From Actinoplanes siamensis (GTDB lineage: Bacteria > Actinomycetota > Actinomycetes > Mycobacteriales > Micromonosporaceae), in assembly GCF_016862395.1 (NCBI RefSeq), contig NZ_BOMW01000041.1, forward strand, positions 1 to 64,000: a stretch of 64,000 bases of DNA. Reading direction: 5' to 3'. The notes beneath the pieces were generated by a model. The model did not search any database. It was not told where the DNA came from and saw only the letters and a program-made list of their open reading frames with translations. Shown here piece after piece: positions 17,935-29,005 of this stretch; the stretch's first letter is position 1, and each line of letters opens with the position of its first letter. The position numbers and the translations under genes are program-made.

Positions 17935-19857
17935 TCAGCCGACGTGCACGTGCGGCCGGCGGCCGCGCTCCGGCTCGGCCCGGCGGATCATCTCGCGGGT
18001 CACCGGGGCCACCTCGCCCTGGCCGAAGATCAGGTAGCGGGCGAAGTTCGCCACCGGGTTGCCCTCGGTCCACTCGAAGTAGATGTGCGGCCGCCGGTGC
18101 GTGGTGTCGCGCATCCACAGCAGCAGGGCGGCCAGAGCGCTGGGCACCGAGGAGCCCTCCACGGTGAGCACCCGGTAGCGGTGGTGCAGGACCTCGCCAC
18201 GCACGTGCAGCTCGGTCTCGAAGTCCGAGGCGTCCCGGACGGTGACCTCGACGAACAGCACGTCGGCCGGATCGGTCAGGTCGTTGTCCGCGATGATCTG
18301 CGCCATCTTGGCGGAGTACTCGTGCGCGTCCCGGCGGTCCGGCTCGTTGGCGATCAGCCGGATCTGCCGTTTGCCCAGCTCCTTGAGATAACCCTCGGCC
18401 ATCGGGTCGGCCTCGATGCTGGTGACCCGCAGCTCGAAGGCCCGGAAGATCCGGGAGAGCAGCGACACGACGAGAATCGCTCCGATGAAGCAGGCGGCGA
18501 TCTTCACGCCGTCCGGGCGCTCGATGACGTTGGCGACCGTGGTGTAGACGAAGACGGCGGTGATCACGGCGAACGCGGCGGTGCGGCGCCGCTGTCGATG
18601 ATGGTGGGCGGACAGCGTCACAGCGGTCGCGGCGGAGGTGATCAGCACCAGCACGCCTGTCGCGTACGCGCCACCCTGCGCGTCGACGTTCGCGTCGAAG
18701 ATCCAGGTGATCAGGAACGCGGTGCCGGTGAAGACCAGGACCAGCGGGCGCACGGCCCGGGCCCAGCTCGGCGCCATCCCGAACTTCGGCAGATAGCGGG
18801 GTACGAGGTTGAGCAGCCCCGCCATCGCCGACGCCCCGGCGAACCAGAGGATCGCGATCGTCGAGATGTCGTAGACGCTGCCGAACACGCTGCCCAGGTT
18901 CTGGTGTGCCAGGTAGGCCAGGGCCCGCCCGTTGGCCTGCCCGCCCGCCTCGAACTCGCGCTGCGGAATCAGCACCGTGGTGGCGACGCTGCTGGTGATC
19001 AGGAAGATGCTCATGATGCCGGCCGCGGTGGTCAGCAGCCGCTTGCCGCCCCGGATCCGCTGCTCCAGGTCACCCTTGATGTGTGGCATGACCGCGACCC
19101 CGGTCTCGAACCCGGACAGGCCCAGGGCCAGCTTCGGGAAGACCACCAGCGCGACCCCGGCCATCGCCAGGGGGCTGCCGTGCGCGGCGGTCATCGCGCC
19201 GGTCCAGTCGGTCACCGCGTGTGGATGCGAGATCACCTCCCCGAGGGCGTCGCCGACCACCACCACGTTCAGGCCCAGGTACACCGCGACCAGGGCGACC
19301 GCGATGCCGATCGCCTCGGTGAAGCCCTTCAGGAACACTGCGCCGAGCAGCGCGACCAGGAACAGGGTGATCAGCGCCTGGTGGCCGTGCAGCGCACCGG
19401 GCAGGTACGGGTTCTCGTGGATGTGCGCTGTCGCGTCCGCCGCGGACAGGGTGATCGTGATGATGAAGTCGGTGGCCGCGAACCCGAGCAGCACCAGGAC
19501 GAACAGCTTGCCCTTCCAGAACGACAGCAGGCGTACGAGCATCGCGATCGAGCCCTCGCCGTGCGGGCTGTCCGCGGCCACCCGCCGGTACACCGGCAGC
19601 GCGCCCAGCAGCGTCACGAGCACCAGCACCAGCGTGGCCAGGGGCGACAGCACACCGGCGGCGAGCGCCGCGATGCCAGGCTGGTAACCGAGCGTGGAGA
19701 AGTAGTCCACACCGGTCAGACACATCACCTTCCACCACGGGTGCGGCTTCTCGTCCCCGCCGGTCTGCGCGTGCGGCCCCTCGTGCCGGGCGGCCCGGTC
19801 GCTGATCCCCTGCAGAAGCCACGTACGCAGGGTGTTCTGTTGCGCGGTCACGGCCAT
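17935..19857 (-). CDS. APC-superfamily amino-acid/cation permease with C-terminal cytosolic domain
   Basis: 640 residues. Residues about 40-480 hold some 12 hydrophobic helices, starting [21 protein letters not shown] soluble tail of about 150 residues follows. The fold and the GEGS and [10 protein letters not shown] stretches match large APC transporters of actinobacteria annotated as amino-acid transporters; some relatives resemble KUP potassium carriers. The ATG at 19857 has GGGAGA in front. It is divergent from pdxY across 188 bp. The substrate cannot be inferred. Confidence 0.82.
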   Translation of the reverse strand: MAVTAQQNTLRTWLLQGISDRAARHEGPHAQTGGDEKPHPWWKVMCLTGVDYFSTLGYQPGIAALAAGVLSPLATLVLVLVTLLGALPVYRRVAADSPHGEGSIAMLVRLLSFWKGKLFVLVLLGFAATDFIITITLSAADATAHIHENPYLPGALHGHQALITLFLVALLGAVFLKGFTEAIGIAVALVAVYLGLNVVVVGDALGEVISHPHAVTDWTGAMTAAHGSPLAMAGVALVVFPKLALGLSGFETGVAVMPHIKGDLEQRIRGGKRLLTTAAGIMSIFLITSSVATTVLIPQREFEAGGQANGRALAYLAHQNLGSVFGSVYDISTIAILWFAGASAMAGLLNLVPRYLPKFGMAPSWARAVRPLVLVFTGTAFLITWIFDANVDAQGGAYATGVLVLITSAATAVTLSAHHHRQRRRTAAFAVITAVFVYTTVANVIERPDGVKIAACFIGAILVVSLLSRIFRAFELRVTSIEADPMAEGYLKELGKRQIRLIANEPDRRDAHEYSAKMAQIIADNDLTDPADVLFVEVTVRDASDFETELHVRGEVLHHRYRVLTVEGSSVPSALAALLLWMRDTTHRRPHIYFEWTEGNPVANFARYLIFGQGEVAPVTREMIRRAEPERGRRPHVHVG

Positions 19858-20045
19858 CAGTGTCTCCCGGCAGGTGTGCCCGGCCGGGTCGTTCCGCCCT
19901 CGACGAGGGTCCCGACTTTCACCGGCCCCGGGACCGGACCACGCGGCGTTGGCGAAACGTCGAAGGGAGCCGGGGCCGGTTCGCCGGCCGCACCTCGGCC
20001 GCCGGTGTTCCACCCGCCCCGGGCGCGGGTATCTAGGCTGGGGCG

Positions 20046-20897
20046 ATGAAGGTTCTGTCCATCCAGTCGGTGGTCGCCCACGGCCATGTCGGGAACTCCG
20101 CTGCCGTCTTCCCGCTGCAGCGCATCGGTGTCGAGGTCGTCCCCATCCCCACGGTGAACTTCTCCAACCACACCGGCTACGGCGCCTGGCGGGGCCCGCT
20201 CATCCCGCCCGCGGACGTGGCCGAGATCCTGCTCGGCGTGCAGGAGCGGGGAGTGTTCCCGCAGATCGACGCGGTGTTGTCCGGATACCAGGGCGGGGTG
20301 GGCATCGGCGACGTCATCATCGACGCCGTGCGGCGGGTGAAGGCGGCGAACCCCGCGGCGCTCTACGCGTGCGACCCGGTCATGGGCAACGCCAAGTCCG
20401 GATGTTTCGTGGCGCCCGAGATCCCCGTCCTGCTGCGCGACCGGGTCGTGCCGGTGGCCGACATCATCACCCCGAACCAGTTCGAGCTCGGGTTCCTGAC
20501 CGGCACCGAGCCGGCGAGCATCGAGTCGACCCTGGCCTCGGCCGACCTGGCCCGGGCCATGGGTCCTTCGACGGTGCTGGTCACCAGCGTGGAGCGTCCC
20601 GACCGGGCGGAGGCCACGATCGAGATGCTGGTGGTGGACGAGGCCGGCGCGTGGCTGGTGAGCACCCCGCACCTGCCGTTCAAGGCGAACGGGTCGGGTG
20701 ACGTCACGGCCGCCCTGTTCACCGCCCACTACGTGGCGACCAGGGACGCGGCGGTGTCGCTGGAGCGCACCGCCTCCAGCGTCTTCGACCTGATCGAGAC
20801 CACCTACCGGTCCGGCGAGCGGGAGCTCCAACTGGTGCAGGCCCAGGAGTTCTACGCCACGCCGCGCATGCAGTTCAGCGCCAGAAAGGTGCGCTGA
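20046..20897 (+). CDS. pdxY: Pyridoxal kinase
   Basis: 283 residues, ribokinase-like. It phosphorylates pyridoxal to PLP in the salvage pathway. Family signatures are the start [39 protein letters not shown] and the C-terminal anion-hole motif [11 protein letters not shown], where the Asp is the catalytic base. Length and order fit PdxY. It stands alone, divergent from the permease and convergent with the sugar ABC genes, and ends in a hairpin terminator. Confidence 0.95.
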   Translation: MKVLSIQSVVAHGHVGNSAAVFPLQRIGVEVVPIPTVNFSNHTGYGAWRGPLIPPADVAEILLGVQERGVFPQIDAVLSGYQGGVGIGDVIIDAVRRVKAANPAALYACDPVMGNAKSGCFVAPEIPVLLRDRVVPVADIITPNQFELGFLTGTEPASIESTLASADLARAMGPSTVLVTSVERPDRAEATIEMLVVDEAGAWLVSTPHLPFKANGSGDVTAALFTAHYVATRDAAVSLERTASSVFDLIETTYRSGERELQLVQAQEFYATPRMQFSARKVR

Positions 20898-20903
20898 GCC
20901 GGG

Positions 20904-20960
20904 GCCCGTCCGGGCGTGGGCGCGTCCGGACGGGCCGGTCCGGTCCGGACGCGCCGGACC
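20904..20960. terminator. Two GC-rich hairpins between convergent genes
   Basis: Stem 1 pairs GCCCGTCCG (20904-20912) with CGGACGGGC (20927-20935). Stem 2 pairs GGTCCGG (20937-20943) with CCGGACC (20954-20960). No U-tract follows, which is usual for such GC-rich genomes. They sit between pdxY and the leftward ABC permease gene and could serve both. Confidence 0.7.
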
Positions 20961-20988
20961 GGGCGGGAACCGACCGCCGGCTGACGCC

Positions 20989-21822
20989 CTAACCCTTGAC
21001 GGCGCCGGTGAGGCCGCCGACGATGCGGCGCTCGAAGAGGCTGAAGAACGCCAGCGCCGGGATCATCGACAGCGACGTGAAGGCGAGCACCTTCGCGGTG
21101 TCCACCGAGTACTCCGACGCGAACGCCTGCACCCCCAGCGGCAGGGTGAAGGACTCCTGGTCGCTGAGGATGAACAGCGGCAGCAGGTAACTGTTCCAGC
21201 TGTTGATGAACGCCAGGATCCCGGTGGTGACCAGGCCGGGCACCGACAGCGGCAGCACGATCCGCCAGAAGAAACCGAGCCGGCTGCAGCGGTCGATGGC
21301 CGCGGCCTCCTCGATCTCGCGGGGGATCGCCCGCAGGAACGGGACCAGGATGATGATCGTCGTGGGCAGTGCGAAGGCGATCTGGGGGAGGATCACCCCC
21401 GGCAGGGTGTTCACGATCCCCAGCGTCTTGACCAGGATGTAGACCGGGGTGATGGCGACCGTCACCGGGAACATCAGACCGGCGGCGAACAACGCGTACA
21501 TCGCTCCGCGACCGCGGAACCGGTAGCGGGCCAGAACGTAACTGGCCATCACGCCCAGCAGGACCACCGCGAGGGTGGTGACCACCGCGACGATCGTCGA
21601 GTTGCCGGCCTGGCGCCAGAAGCTGCTGCCGCCCAGCACGCCCGAGTAGTTGACGGTCTCCCACGGGTCGGGCAGGCCGGCCGGGTCGGTGGTGATCTGC
21701 GCGTTGGTCCGGAACCCGCCGATGATGATGTAGACGACCGGCCCGAGCATCACGCCGATCAGCAGCAGGGCCCCGGCGTAGATGCCAGGATGTCCCCAGC
21801 TGTTGTCGTTCCTGCCGGCCAT
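20989..21822 (-). CDS. Carbohydrate ABC transporter permease (MalG type)
   Basis: 277 residues with six membrane helices. The cytoplasmic EAA loop reads EEAAAIDRCSRLGFFWRIVLP, which docks on the ATPase. It is the third gene of a solute-binding protein/MalF/MalG operon with only 2 bp to the gene before. No ATPase gene is present, so a shared MsiK-type ATPase elsewhere is likely, as in many actinobacterial sugar importers. The xylanase neighbours and shared operator suggest xylo-oligosaccharides as substrate, as in BxlEFG systems. Confidence 0.9.
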   Translation of the reverse strand: MAGRNDNSWGHPGIYAGALLLIGVMLGPVVYIIIGGFRTNAQITTDPAGLPDPWETVNYSGVLGGSSFWRQAGNSTIVAVVTTLAVVLLGVMASYVLARYRFRGRGAMYALFAAGLMFPVTVAITPVYILVKTLGIVNTLPGVILPQIAFALPTTIIILVPFLRAIPREIEEAAAIDRCSRLGFFWRIVLPLSVPGLVTTGILAFINSWNSYLLPLFILSDQESFTLPLGVQAFASEYSVDTAKVLAFTSLSMIPALAFFSLFERRIVGGLTGAVKG

Positions 21823-21824
21823 GT

Positions 21825-22811
21825 CTACCGCCCTCCGGTGAGCGCGCCCTCGGTGTCCCGGCGCAGAACGAAACGCTGGTACAGCAGCGCGATGGTCATC
21901 GAGACGACGAAGAGCACGACCGCGACCGCGTTGCCGTAGCCGTAGTTGCCGGCGTTACGGCCCTCGTTGACCATGTAGGTCACCATCGTCGAGGTGCCGG
22001 CGGTCGACGAGACGTACTGGCCCCAGATGATGTAGACCAGGTCGAACAACTGCAGGGATCCGATGATCGACAGGAACGCCCAGATCCGGATGGTCGGCCC
22101 CAGCAGCGGCAGCGTGATCCGCCACTGGGTTTGCCAGTAGGAGGCGCCGTCGACGGCGGCGGCCTCGGCCAGTTCCTCCGGGATGTTCTGCATGCCGGCC
22201 AGGAACAGGATCACCGCGAAACCGATGTACTTCCAGGTCAGGATCAACATCAGGGTCCAGATGGCGAGTTTCGGGTTCGCCAGCCAGTCCTGCGCCAGAC
22301 CGCCGAGACCGATCGACCTCAGTACGTCGTTGACCGCCCCGTTCGTCTGCAGCAGCAACGCCCACGCCGTCCCGACGATCACCTCGGAGATCACGTAGGG
22401 CACGAAGATCAGCACGCGGATGACGGACCGTCCCCGGATCTTGCGGTTGAGCAGCAGCGCGAGGACGACCGCGATCGGCCCCTGGAACACCAGCGACAGC
22501 ACGAGGATCATGCCGTTGTGCTGGAGCGCGTCCCAGAACGCCCGGTCCTGCAGGATCGTGACGTAGTTGTCCAGGCCGACGAAGTTGGTGGGTGACCCGA
22601 AACCCTTCCACCGGTAGAGGCCGAGGTAGACCGCGACCAGGACCGGGGCGACCACGAAGCCCAGAAAGATCAGGACCGCCGGGCCGGACAGCAGCAGGAT
22701 CTCCAGGCGCTGCGCCCAGCCGATGCCACGCCGCCGCGAACGTGCCGGGGGTGGCGGCTCCACGCCACCCCCGTCGCGTACGTGATCGGTGATCACGAGA
22801 CTGTCGGCCAC
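21825..22811 (-). CDS. Carbohydrate ABC transporter permease (MalF type)
   Basis: 328 residues. A cytoplasmic N-terminus is followed by six helices, with the EAA loop ELAEAAAVDGASYWQTQWRI. It starts 2 bp after the stop of the solute-binding protein gene and is followed 2 bp later by the MalG-type gene, so the three are translated from one message. It forms the membrane channel with the MalG partner. Confidence 0.9.
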   Translation of the reverse strand: MADSLVITDHVRDGGGVEPPPPARSRRRGIGWAQRLEILLLSGPAVLIFLGFVVAPVLVAVYLGLYRWKGFGSPTNFVGLDNYVTILQDRAFWDALQHNGMILVLSLVFQGPIAVVLALLLNRKIRGRSVIRVLIFVPYVISEVIVGTAWALLLQTNGAVNDVLRSIGLGGLAQDWLANPKLAIWTLMLILTWKYIGFAVILFLAGMQNIPEELAEAAAVDGASYWQTQWRITLPLLGPTIRIWAFLSIIGSLQLFDLVYIIWGQYVSSTAGTSTMVTYMVNEGRNAGNYGYGNAVAVVLFVVSMTIALLYQRFVLRRDTEGALTGGR

Positions 22812-22813
22812 TC

Positions 22814-24100
22814 TCAGCCCTTCTTGGCCGCGTCGTTGACAGCCTTGATGATCCCGGCGACGTCACCCTTTCCGGCCAGCAGGTTCACCACGCCGACGTT
22901 CAGCGCGTTGCCGACGTTCTGGCCGTACACGGTGTCGAGCCACTGCGACACGTACGGCGCCTTGTTGTAGGCGTCGAGGACGGCCTTGAGGTACGGCTCG
23001 GTGATGGCGCTCTGCGCCTGCTTGTTGACCGGCAGGGAGTTGAAGGCCTTGTAGTACGCCTCCTGCACGTCCTTGGTCACGATGTAGTTGAGGAAGTCGG
23101 CGCACTCCTTGGGCGCCTTGGCCGAGCAGGAGTAGCCGTCCGCGCCGCCCATCACCGCGGCCGGGTCACCCTGGCCGCCGGACACCGCCGGGAATGGGAA
23201 GAAGCCCAGGTCGGGCAGCGGCTTGGTGTCCTTGGTGAGGGAGGCGATCACGCCCGGGTCCCAGGCGCCCATCAGCTCCATGCTCGCCTTGTGGTTGGCG
23301 AGCAGGCCGGCCGAGCTGCCCGCGCCCTGCTGCGCTGAGGTGGTCAGGAAACCCTCGTTGAACGGCTTGGTGTCGGCGAAGGCCTTGAGCTGCTCACCGG
23401 CCCTCGTCCAGCACGGGTCGTCGAAGGTCTTGCTCTTCGCGGTGGCGTCGAGGGTGGCCTGGTTGCAGGCGCGCAACGCGAAGAAGTAGAACCAGTGGGC
23501 GGCCGGCCACGCGTCCTTGGCGCCGAGCGCGATCGGGGTGCCCTTGGCCTTGAGCTTGGTCACCGCGGCGTTCAGCTCGTCCAGGGTGGCCGGTGGTGAG
23601 CTGACCCCGGCCTGCTTGAACAGGTCCTGGCTGTACCACAGGCCCCCGGGCAGGATCGAGACCGGAACCGCGTACGCCTTGCCGTCGACCTGCGCGGTCT
23701 TGAGCGCCGCCTCACCCACCGCCTGCTTGGTCTCGGGGCTGATGGCGTCGGTGACGTCCTTGAGCTGGCCGGCCTCGACCATGGCGGCCATCTTCCCGCC
23801 GCCGCGCTGCAGGAAGATGTCCGGCGCGGAGCCCGAGTTCAGCGCGGTCTGCAGCTTGCCGTCCAGGTCCTCGTTCTGGATCGACTGCAGCTTGATCTTC
23901 ACGTTCGGGTGGGCGGTCTGGAAGTCGGCGACCGTCTTCTCCCAGAACGCCTTGCCCGGACCGGTGGTGGAGTTCTGCCACAGCTCCATCGTGACGTCGC
24001 CGCCCGAGCTGGAACCGTCGTCGTCGCCGCTGCAGGCGGCCAGACCCAGCGTGCTCAGCGCCAGCACGACGGCTGCCGCGAGGGTCCTCTTCGGTGCCAT
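22814..24100 (-). CDS. Sugar-binding lipoprotein of ABC importer (xylo-oligosaccharide type by context)
   Basis: 428 residues. The signal peptide ends in the lipobox LGLAAC, followed by an Asp/Ser-rich linker and a family-1 extracellular solute-binding fold (TMELWQNSTTGPGKAFWEKT). It is the first gene of the importer operon. A palindromic operator overlaps its promoter and leader and recurs at the xylanase genes. That makes a BxlE-like role in xylobiose or xylo-oligosaccharide uptake the best guess. Ligand specificity cannot be read from the sequence. Confidence 0.9.
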   Translation of the reverse strand: MAPKRTLAAAVVLALSTLGLAACSGDDDGSSSGGDVTMELWQNSTTGPGKAFWEKTVADFQTAHPNVKIKLQSIQNEDLDGKLQTALNSGSAPDIFLQRGGGKMAAMVEAGQLKDVTDAISPETKQAVGEAALKTAQVDGKAYAVPVSILPGGLWYSQDLFKQAGVSSPPATLDELNAAVTKLKAKGTPIALGAKDAWPAAHWFYFFALRACNQATLDATAKSKTFDDPCWTRAGEQLKAFADTKPFNEGFLTTSAQQGAGSSAGLLANHKASMELMGAWDPGVIASLTKDTKPLPDLGFFPFPAVSGGQGDPAAVMGGADGYSCSAKAPKECADFLNYIVTKDVQEAYYKAFNSLPVNKQAQSAITEPYLKAVLDAYNKAPYVSQWLDTVYGQNVGNALNVGVVNLLAGKGDVAGIIKAVNDAAKKG

Positions 24101-24109
24101 GACAACCCA

Positions 24110-24145
24110 CTTTCGATAGCGAAAGTTTCGGAATGTTTCCGGAAG
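24110..24145 (-). promoter_or_regulatory. Overlapping palindromic operators before the ABC importer operon
   Basis: CGAAAGTTTCG at 24120-24130 is a perfect 11-nt palindrome. It shares its CGAAAG arm with CTTTCG-ATAG-CGAAAG (24110-24125). Next to it on the minus strand lies CTTCCGGAAACATT (24132-24145), found again at 28649-28662. The core fits CGAA-N-TTCG type sites described for the xylan regulator BxlR in Streptomyces. It lies 10-45 bases before the ATG, where a bound repressor would block transcription or early elongation. Confidence 0.65.
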
Positions 24146-24297
24146 ATGGCGCTCAAACTATGAAGCGAGGCATGGGAATGTCAAGATATTGACCTGAGCG
24201 AAAAGTGGGCCCGCAGGTGACGACGATAGTGCACATCGGGTCTGCTCAACGTGGAGATCACCTGGAGCGCTCGGGGCGATGCCTGCTGCCCCGCTCT

Positions 24298-24329
24298 CGA
24301 AACTTGTGAATTTTCAGCCGAAACTATCG
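24298..24329 (+). promoter_or_regulatory. Degenerate operator copies before the GH10 gene
   Basis: CGAAACTATCG (24319-24329) matches 9 of 11 positions of the core CGAAAGTTTCG found at 24120 and 28796. A half-site CGAAACTT starts at 24298. They lie 11-43 bases before the chosen GTG start, in the divergent region shared with the ABC operon. A common regulator is therefore plausible. Confidence 0.45.
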
Positions 24330-24340
24330 ATGGTGGTGAC

Positions 24341-25621
24341 GTGACAGCGACCCAGCTCGATCACCGTTCCGGTGCGCTCGTCGTCACCGTCCTCGACACC
24401 GGCGGACGCCCGCTGAGCCACCGCGAGGTCATCGTCGAGCAGCGCGCCCACGCCTTCCCGTTCGGCAACATCGGCTTCGACCTGGTCGCGCTGGCCAACG
24501 AGGAGACCGCCCCCGCACCCGGTGTGTTCGGCGCGGCCGCCCCGGACCACGCGGTCCGGCTCGCCGGTCTGTGGCTCGAGGTCTTCAACACCGCGACCCT
24601 GCCGTTCTACTGGAGCGGCTTCGAGCCGGAGCCCGGCCGGCCCGGCACCGGCCGCCTGCGCCGGGCGGCCACGTGGTTCGCCGACCGTGGCTGCCGGGTC
24701 AAGGGACACCCGTTGGTCTGGCACACCCTGGCTCCCGACTGGCTGCGGGAGCTGCCGGCCGACCAGGTCGAGGCGGCGGTCCGGGCGCGGGTCCGGCGCG
24801 AGGTCACCGACTTCGCCGGCGTCGTGGACGCGTGGGACGCGATCAACGAGGCGGTGATCATGCCGGTGTTCCGCAACGAGCCGCGGCGCAACGCGATCAC
24901 CCGGCTGGCCTGGGAGCGGGGCCGGATCGCGACCGTCCGGCTGGCGTTCGAGGAGGCGCGCGCGGCGGACCCCGCGGCCACGCTGGTGCTCAACGACTTC
25001 GACGTCTCCCCGGCGTACGAATGCCTCATCGAGGGCGTCCTCGAGGCCGGCATCCGGGTCGACGCGATCGGCCTGCAGAGTCACATGCACCAGGGGTACT
25101 GGGGCGAGGAGCGGACGCTGGCGGTCCTGGACCGGTTCGCCCGTTACGGCCTGCCCATCCACCTGACCGAGACCACCCTGCTCTCCGGCGACCTGATGCC
25201 GGCGCACATCGAGGATCTCAACGACTACCAGGTCGCGTGCTGGCCCTCCACCCCCGAGGGGGAACAGCGGCAGGCCGACGAGATCGTGCGGCACTACCGG
25301 ACGCTGCTCGCACACCCCGCGGTTCAGGCGATCACCTACTGGGGGCTGACCGACGAGGGCGCGTGGCTCGGCGCGCCCTGCGGCCTGGTGCGCGCCGACG
25401 GCTCACCCAAACCCGCCTACGACGCGCTGCGGAACCTGGTGAAGGGGGAGTGGTGGCTCCCGCCGACGAGCCTGCGGACCGACGGCGCCGGGCGGGTCGA
25501 GGTGCGCGGATTCCTCGGCGACTACCAGTTGTACTGCGCGGGCCGCCCGGCTCCGTTCACCATCGCCGCGCCCGGGCCGGCGGCCACGACCATCCGGCTC
25601 GCGGCCGACCCCGCGCCGTGA
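24341..25621 (+). CDS. GH10 endo-beta-1,4-xylanase, no signal peptide
   Basis: 426 residues. A roughly 60-residue N-terminal beta segment precedes the GH10 barrel. The acid/base is Glu170 in DAINEA and the nucleophile Glu277 in HLTET. RVKGHPLVWHT and AITYWGLTDEGAWLG are further GH10 signatures. No signal peptide is seen from any usable start, so the enzyme should act inside the cell on imported xylo-oligosaccharides. The GTG at 24341 is chosen because upstream in-frame sequence covers the operator-like sites and is not GH10-like. It is divergent from the importer operon. Confidence 0.9.
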   Translation: MTATQLDHRSGALVVTVLDTGGRPLSHREVIVEQRAHAFPFGNIGFDLVALANEETAPAPGVFGAAAPDHAVRLAGLWLEVFNTATLPFYWSGFEPEPGRPGTGRLRRAATWFADRGCRVKGHPLVWHTLAPDWLRELPADQVEAAVRARVRREVTDFAGVVDAWDAINEAVIMPVFRNEPRRNAITRLAWERGRIATVRLAFEEARAADPAATLVLNDFDVSPAYECLIEGVLEAGIRVDAIGLQSHMHQGYWGEERTLAVLDRFARYGLPIHLTETTLLSGDLMPAHIEDLNDYQVACWPSTPEGEQRQADEIVRHYRTLLAHPAVQAITYWGLTDEGAWLGAPCGLVRADGSPKPAYDALRNLVKGEWWLPPTSLRTDGAGRVEVRGFLGDYQLYCAGRPAPFTIAAPGPAATTIRLAADPAP

Positions 25622-25720
25622 CGACGTCACCCGGCGCCGGTGGACGGCCCCGGCGCGGGCCGGCGGAACCGTCCCAGGCGCCCGCGCCCTGACGACGTCA
25701 CCCGGCGCGGTAGACGGCCC
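25619..25720. repeat. Direct repeat at the 3' ends of GH10 and GH43 genes
   Basis: Two copies begin with TGACGACGTCACCCGGCGC at 25619 and 25690 and end in GACGGCCC; each is about 31 bp, 71 bp apart, with two or three differences. Copy 1 contains the GH10 stop codon. Copy 2 contains the GH43 stop codon in the opposite strand. The segment between is GC-rich and has no gene. This looks like a small duplication or recombination scar between two convergent genes. Confidence 0.75.
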
Positions 25721-27356
25721 GGTCGAAGTCGGCGTAACCCCCCTCGGCGCCCAGGTCCTGCACCCAGAGCCCGACGAAGGCGCCGGTGAAGCCCCAGGCC
25801 TCGGGCTCGCCGGGGACGACAGTCGCGGCGTACTCGTCGGAGAGGGTGGTGGCGTCGAAGGTCCGGCCCAGCTCGTGCCAGCCGGCGCCGGTGGTGTGGG
25901 CGAAGGTGAGGGCCGGGCCGTCCAGGCGGGCCCGCAGCCCCACCCGTCGCGCGTCGCCGAGCGGGGTCCGCACGCCCGGCGCCGCGGTGACCCGCCCGCT
26001 GTCGCAGCAGAGCAGGTCGAGCACCGGCGTGCCGTCGTCGTCGGCGGTGAGGTGCAGGTAGTACCAGTTGCGCGAGTTGTAGTACGCGGTGATGCCGGCC
26101 AGCTGCCGGAAGTTCTTCGGCTCGAACTCGCAGGTCGCCTCGAAGGTGCACAGCGGATCGGTCACCCGGCGGGCCACCAGGCTGGGCCGGTGCCGCGCCA
26201 TCGGGGACTGGCCGCCCCGGATCCGCAGGTGCGAGGGGCGGGCGGACAGATCGATCCAGTCGGGTGTCGCCGGCCGGCGCAGCGTCGACCAGTTCGCGCC
26301 CAGCACCGGGGTGTCGAAGTGGTCCTCCTCGGCCTGCCCGGAGGAGAGCGGGCGAGGTTCCGCGGTGGCGCCGGCGGGCGCGGGAACCTGCTCGGCCGGC
26401 ACGCCGTCGTGGATCCGGGGCCACTCGCCGGCCGGCCACTCCACCTTCTGCAGCGCGGTCTCGCGGCCGAGCACGCACCGGCCGGTGGGCGCGTACGGCC
26501 GGGCGGCCAGATGCGCCAGGTACCACTCGCCGGCCGGGGTTCGCACCAGGCTGCCGTGACCGGCCTTCTGCAGGGTCAGCTCGGGGCGCCCGGCCGAGGT
26601 CAGCAACGGTCCGGCCGGGTCCACCCGGTACCCGCCGAGCAGGTTCCGGGACCGGGCGACGGTGACCTGGTGGGTCAGCGTCGTGCCGCCCTCCGCGGTG
26701 ATCAGGTAGTACCAGCCGTCCTTGCGGTAGATGTGCGGCGCCTCGGTGAGACCGGCCTCGGTGCCCTCGAAGATCACGTGCTCGGGGCCGGTCAGGCGGC
26801 GCTGGTCCCGGTCGTACCGCTGGGCGGAGATGCCCGCGAAGCGGTTGCGGCCGGGCCGCCAGTCGGCGCGCATCGACAGCATCCAGGTGCTGCCGTCCTC
26901 GTCGTGGAAGAGCGAGGCGTCGAAGCCGCGGCCGTGCAGGACCACCGGGTCCGACCAGGGTCCGGCTATGCTCGGCGCGGTGACCAGGTAGTTCTGCGGG
27001 TCCCAGTAGCCGCCCGCGAACGTCGCCACGTCGGCGTACACCAGGTGGAAGAGCCCGTCCGCGTAGGTCAGGTCGGGCGCCCAGACACCGCACGAGTCGG
27101 CGGTACCGGTGAGGTCGAGCAGTCGCCGCTCGGTCAGCACACCGCCGATCGGCTCCCAGTTCACCAGATCTGTCGAGTGGTGCACCCGCACGCCCGGGTA
27201 CCACTCGAACGTCGAGGTCGCGATGTAGTAGTCGGAGCCGACCCGCAGGATCGACGGATCGGGATGAAAGCCCGGCAGCACCGGGTTGCGGATCGTCCGG
27301 TGGCCGGTCCCGCCGCCGTCGCCGGCGGTGGTGGCGGCGGCCTTGGCGATCGTCAT
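25698..27356 (-). CDS. GH43 beta-xylosidase/arabinofuranosidase, cytoplasmic
   Basis: 552 residues. The N-terminal five-bladed GH43 propeller has Asp33 (HPDPS, base), Asp146 (GFDASLF, pKa modulator) and Glu205 (TEAPHIY, acid). The C-terminal 200 residues form the beta-sandwich usual for GH43 xylosidases of about 550 residues. No signal peptide is present. GGAGGT lies before the ATG. It follows the secreted GH11 gene on the same strand after a hairpin and should release xylose from imported oligomers. Confidence 0.92.
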   Translation of the reverse strand: MTIAKAAATTAGDGGGTGHRTIRNPVLPGFHPDPSILRVGSDYYIATSTFEWYPGVRVHHSTDLVNWEPIGGVLTERRLLDLTGTADSCGVWAPDLTYADGLFHLVYADVATFAGGYWDPQNYLVTAPSIAGPWSDPVVLHGRGFDASLFHDEDGSTWMLSMRADWRPGRNRFAGISAQRYDRDQRRLTGPEHVIFEGTEAGLTEAPHIYRKDGWYYLITAEGGTTLTHQVTVARSRNLLGGYRVDPAGPLLTSAGRPELTLQKAGHGSLVRTPAGEWYLAHLAARPYAPTGRCVLGRETALQKVEWPAGEWPRIHDGVPAEQVPAPAGATAEPRPLSSGQAEEDHFDTPVLGANWSTLRRPATPDWIDLSARPSHLRIRGGQSPMARHRPSLVARRVTDPLCTFEATCEFEPKNFRQLAGITAYYNSRNWYYLHLTADDDGTPVLDLLCCDSGRVTAAPGVRTPLGDARRVGLRARLDGPALTFAHTTGAGWHELGRTFDATTLSDEYAATVVPGEPEAWGFTGAFVGLWVQDLGAEGGYADFDRAVYRAG

Positions 27357-27374
27357 GTGTTACCTCCGCTGAGG

Positions 27375-27403
27375 GTGGCGCGGCGGACGGGCCGCCGCGC
27401 CAC
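27375..27403 (-). terminator. Hairpin between GH11 and GH43 genes
   Basis: A perfect 12-bp stem pairs GTGGCGCGGCGG (27375-27386) with CCGCCGCGCCAC (27392-27403), with a 5-nt loop. It lies between the GH11 stop and the GH43 Shine-Dalgarno. It could end the GH11 message or lower the GH43 level by partial termination. Confidence 0.7.
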
Positions 27404-27431
27404 GGGTGCAGTGTCCGGAAGCCGGCCGGGG

Positions 27432-29005
<1,574 letters not shown>

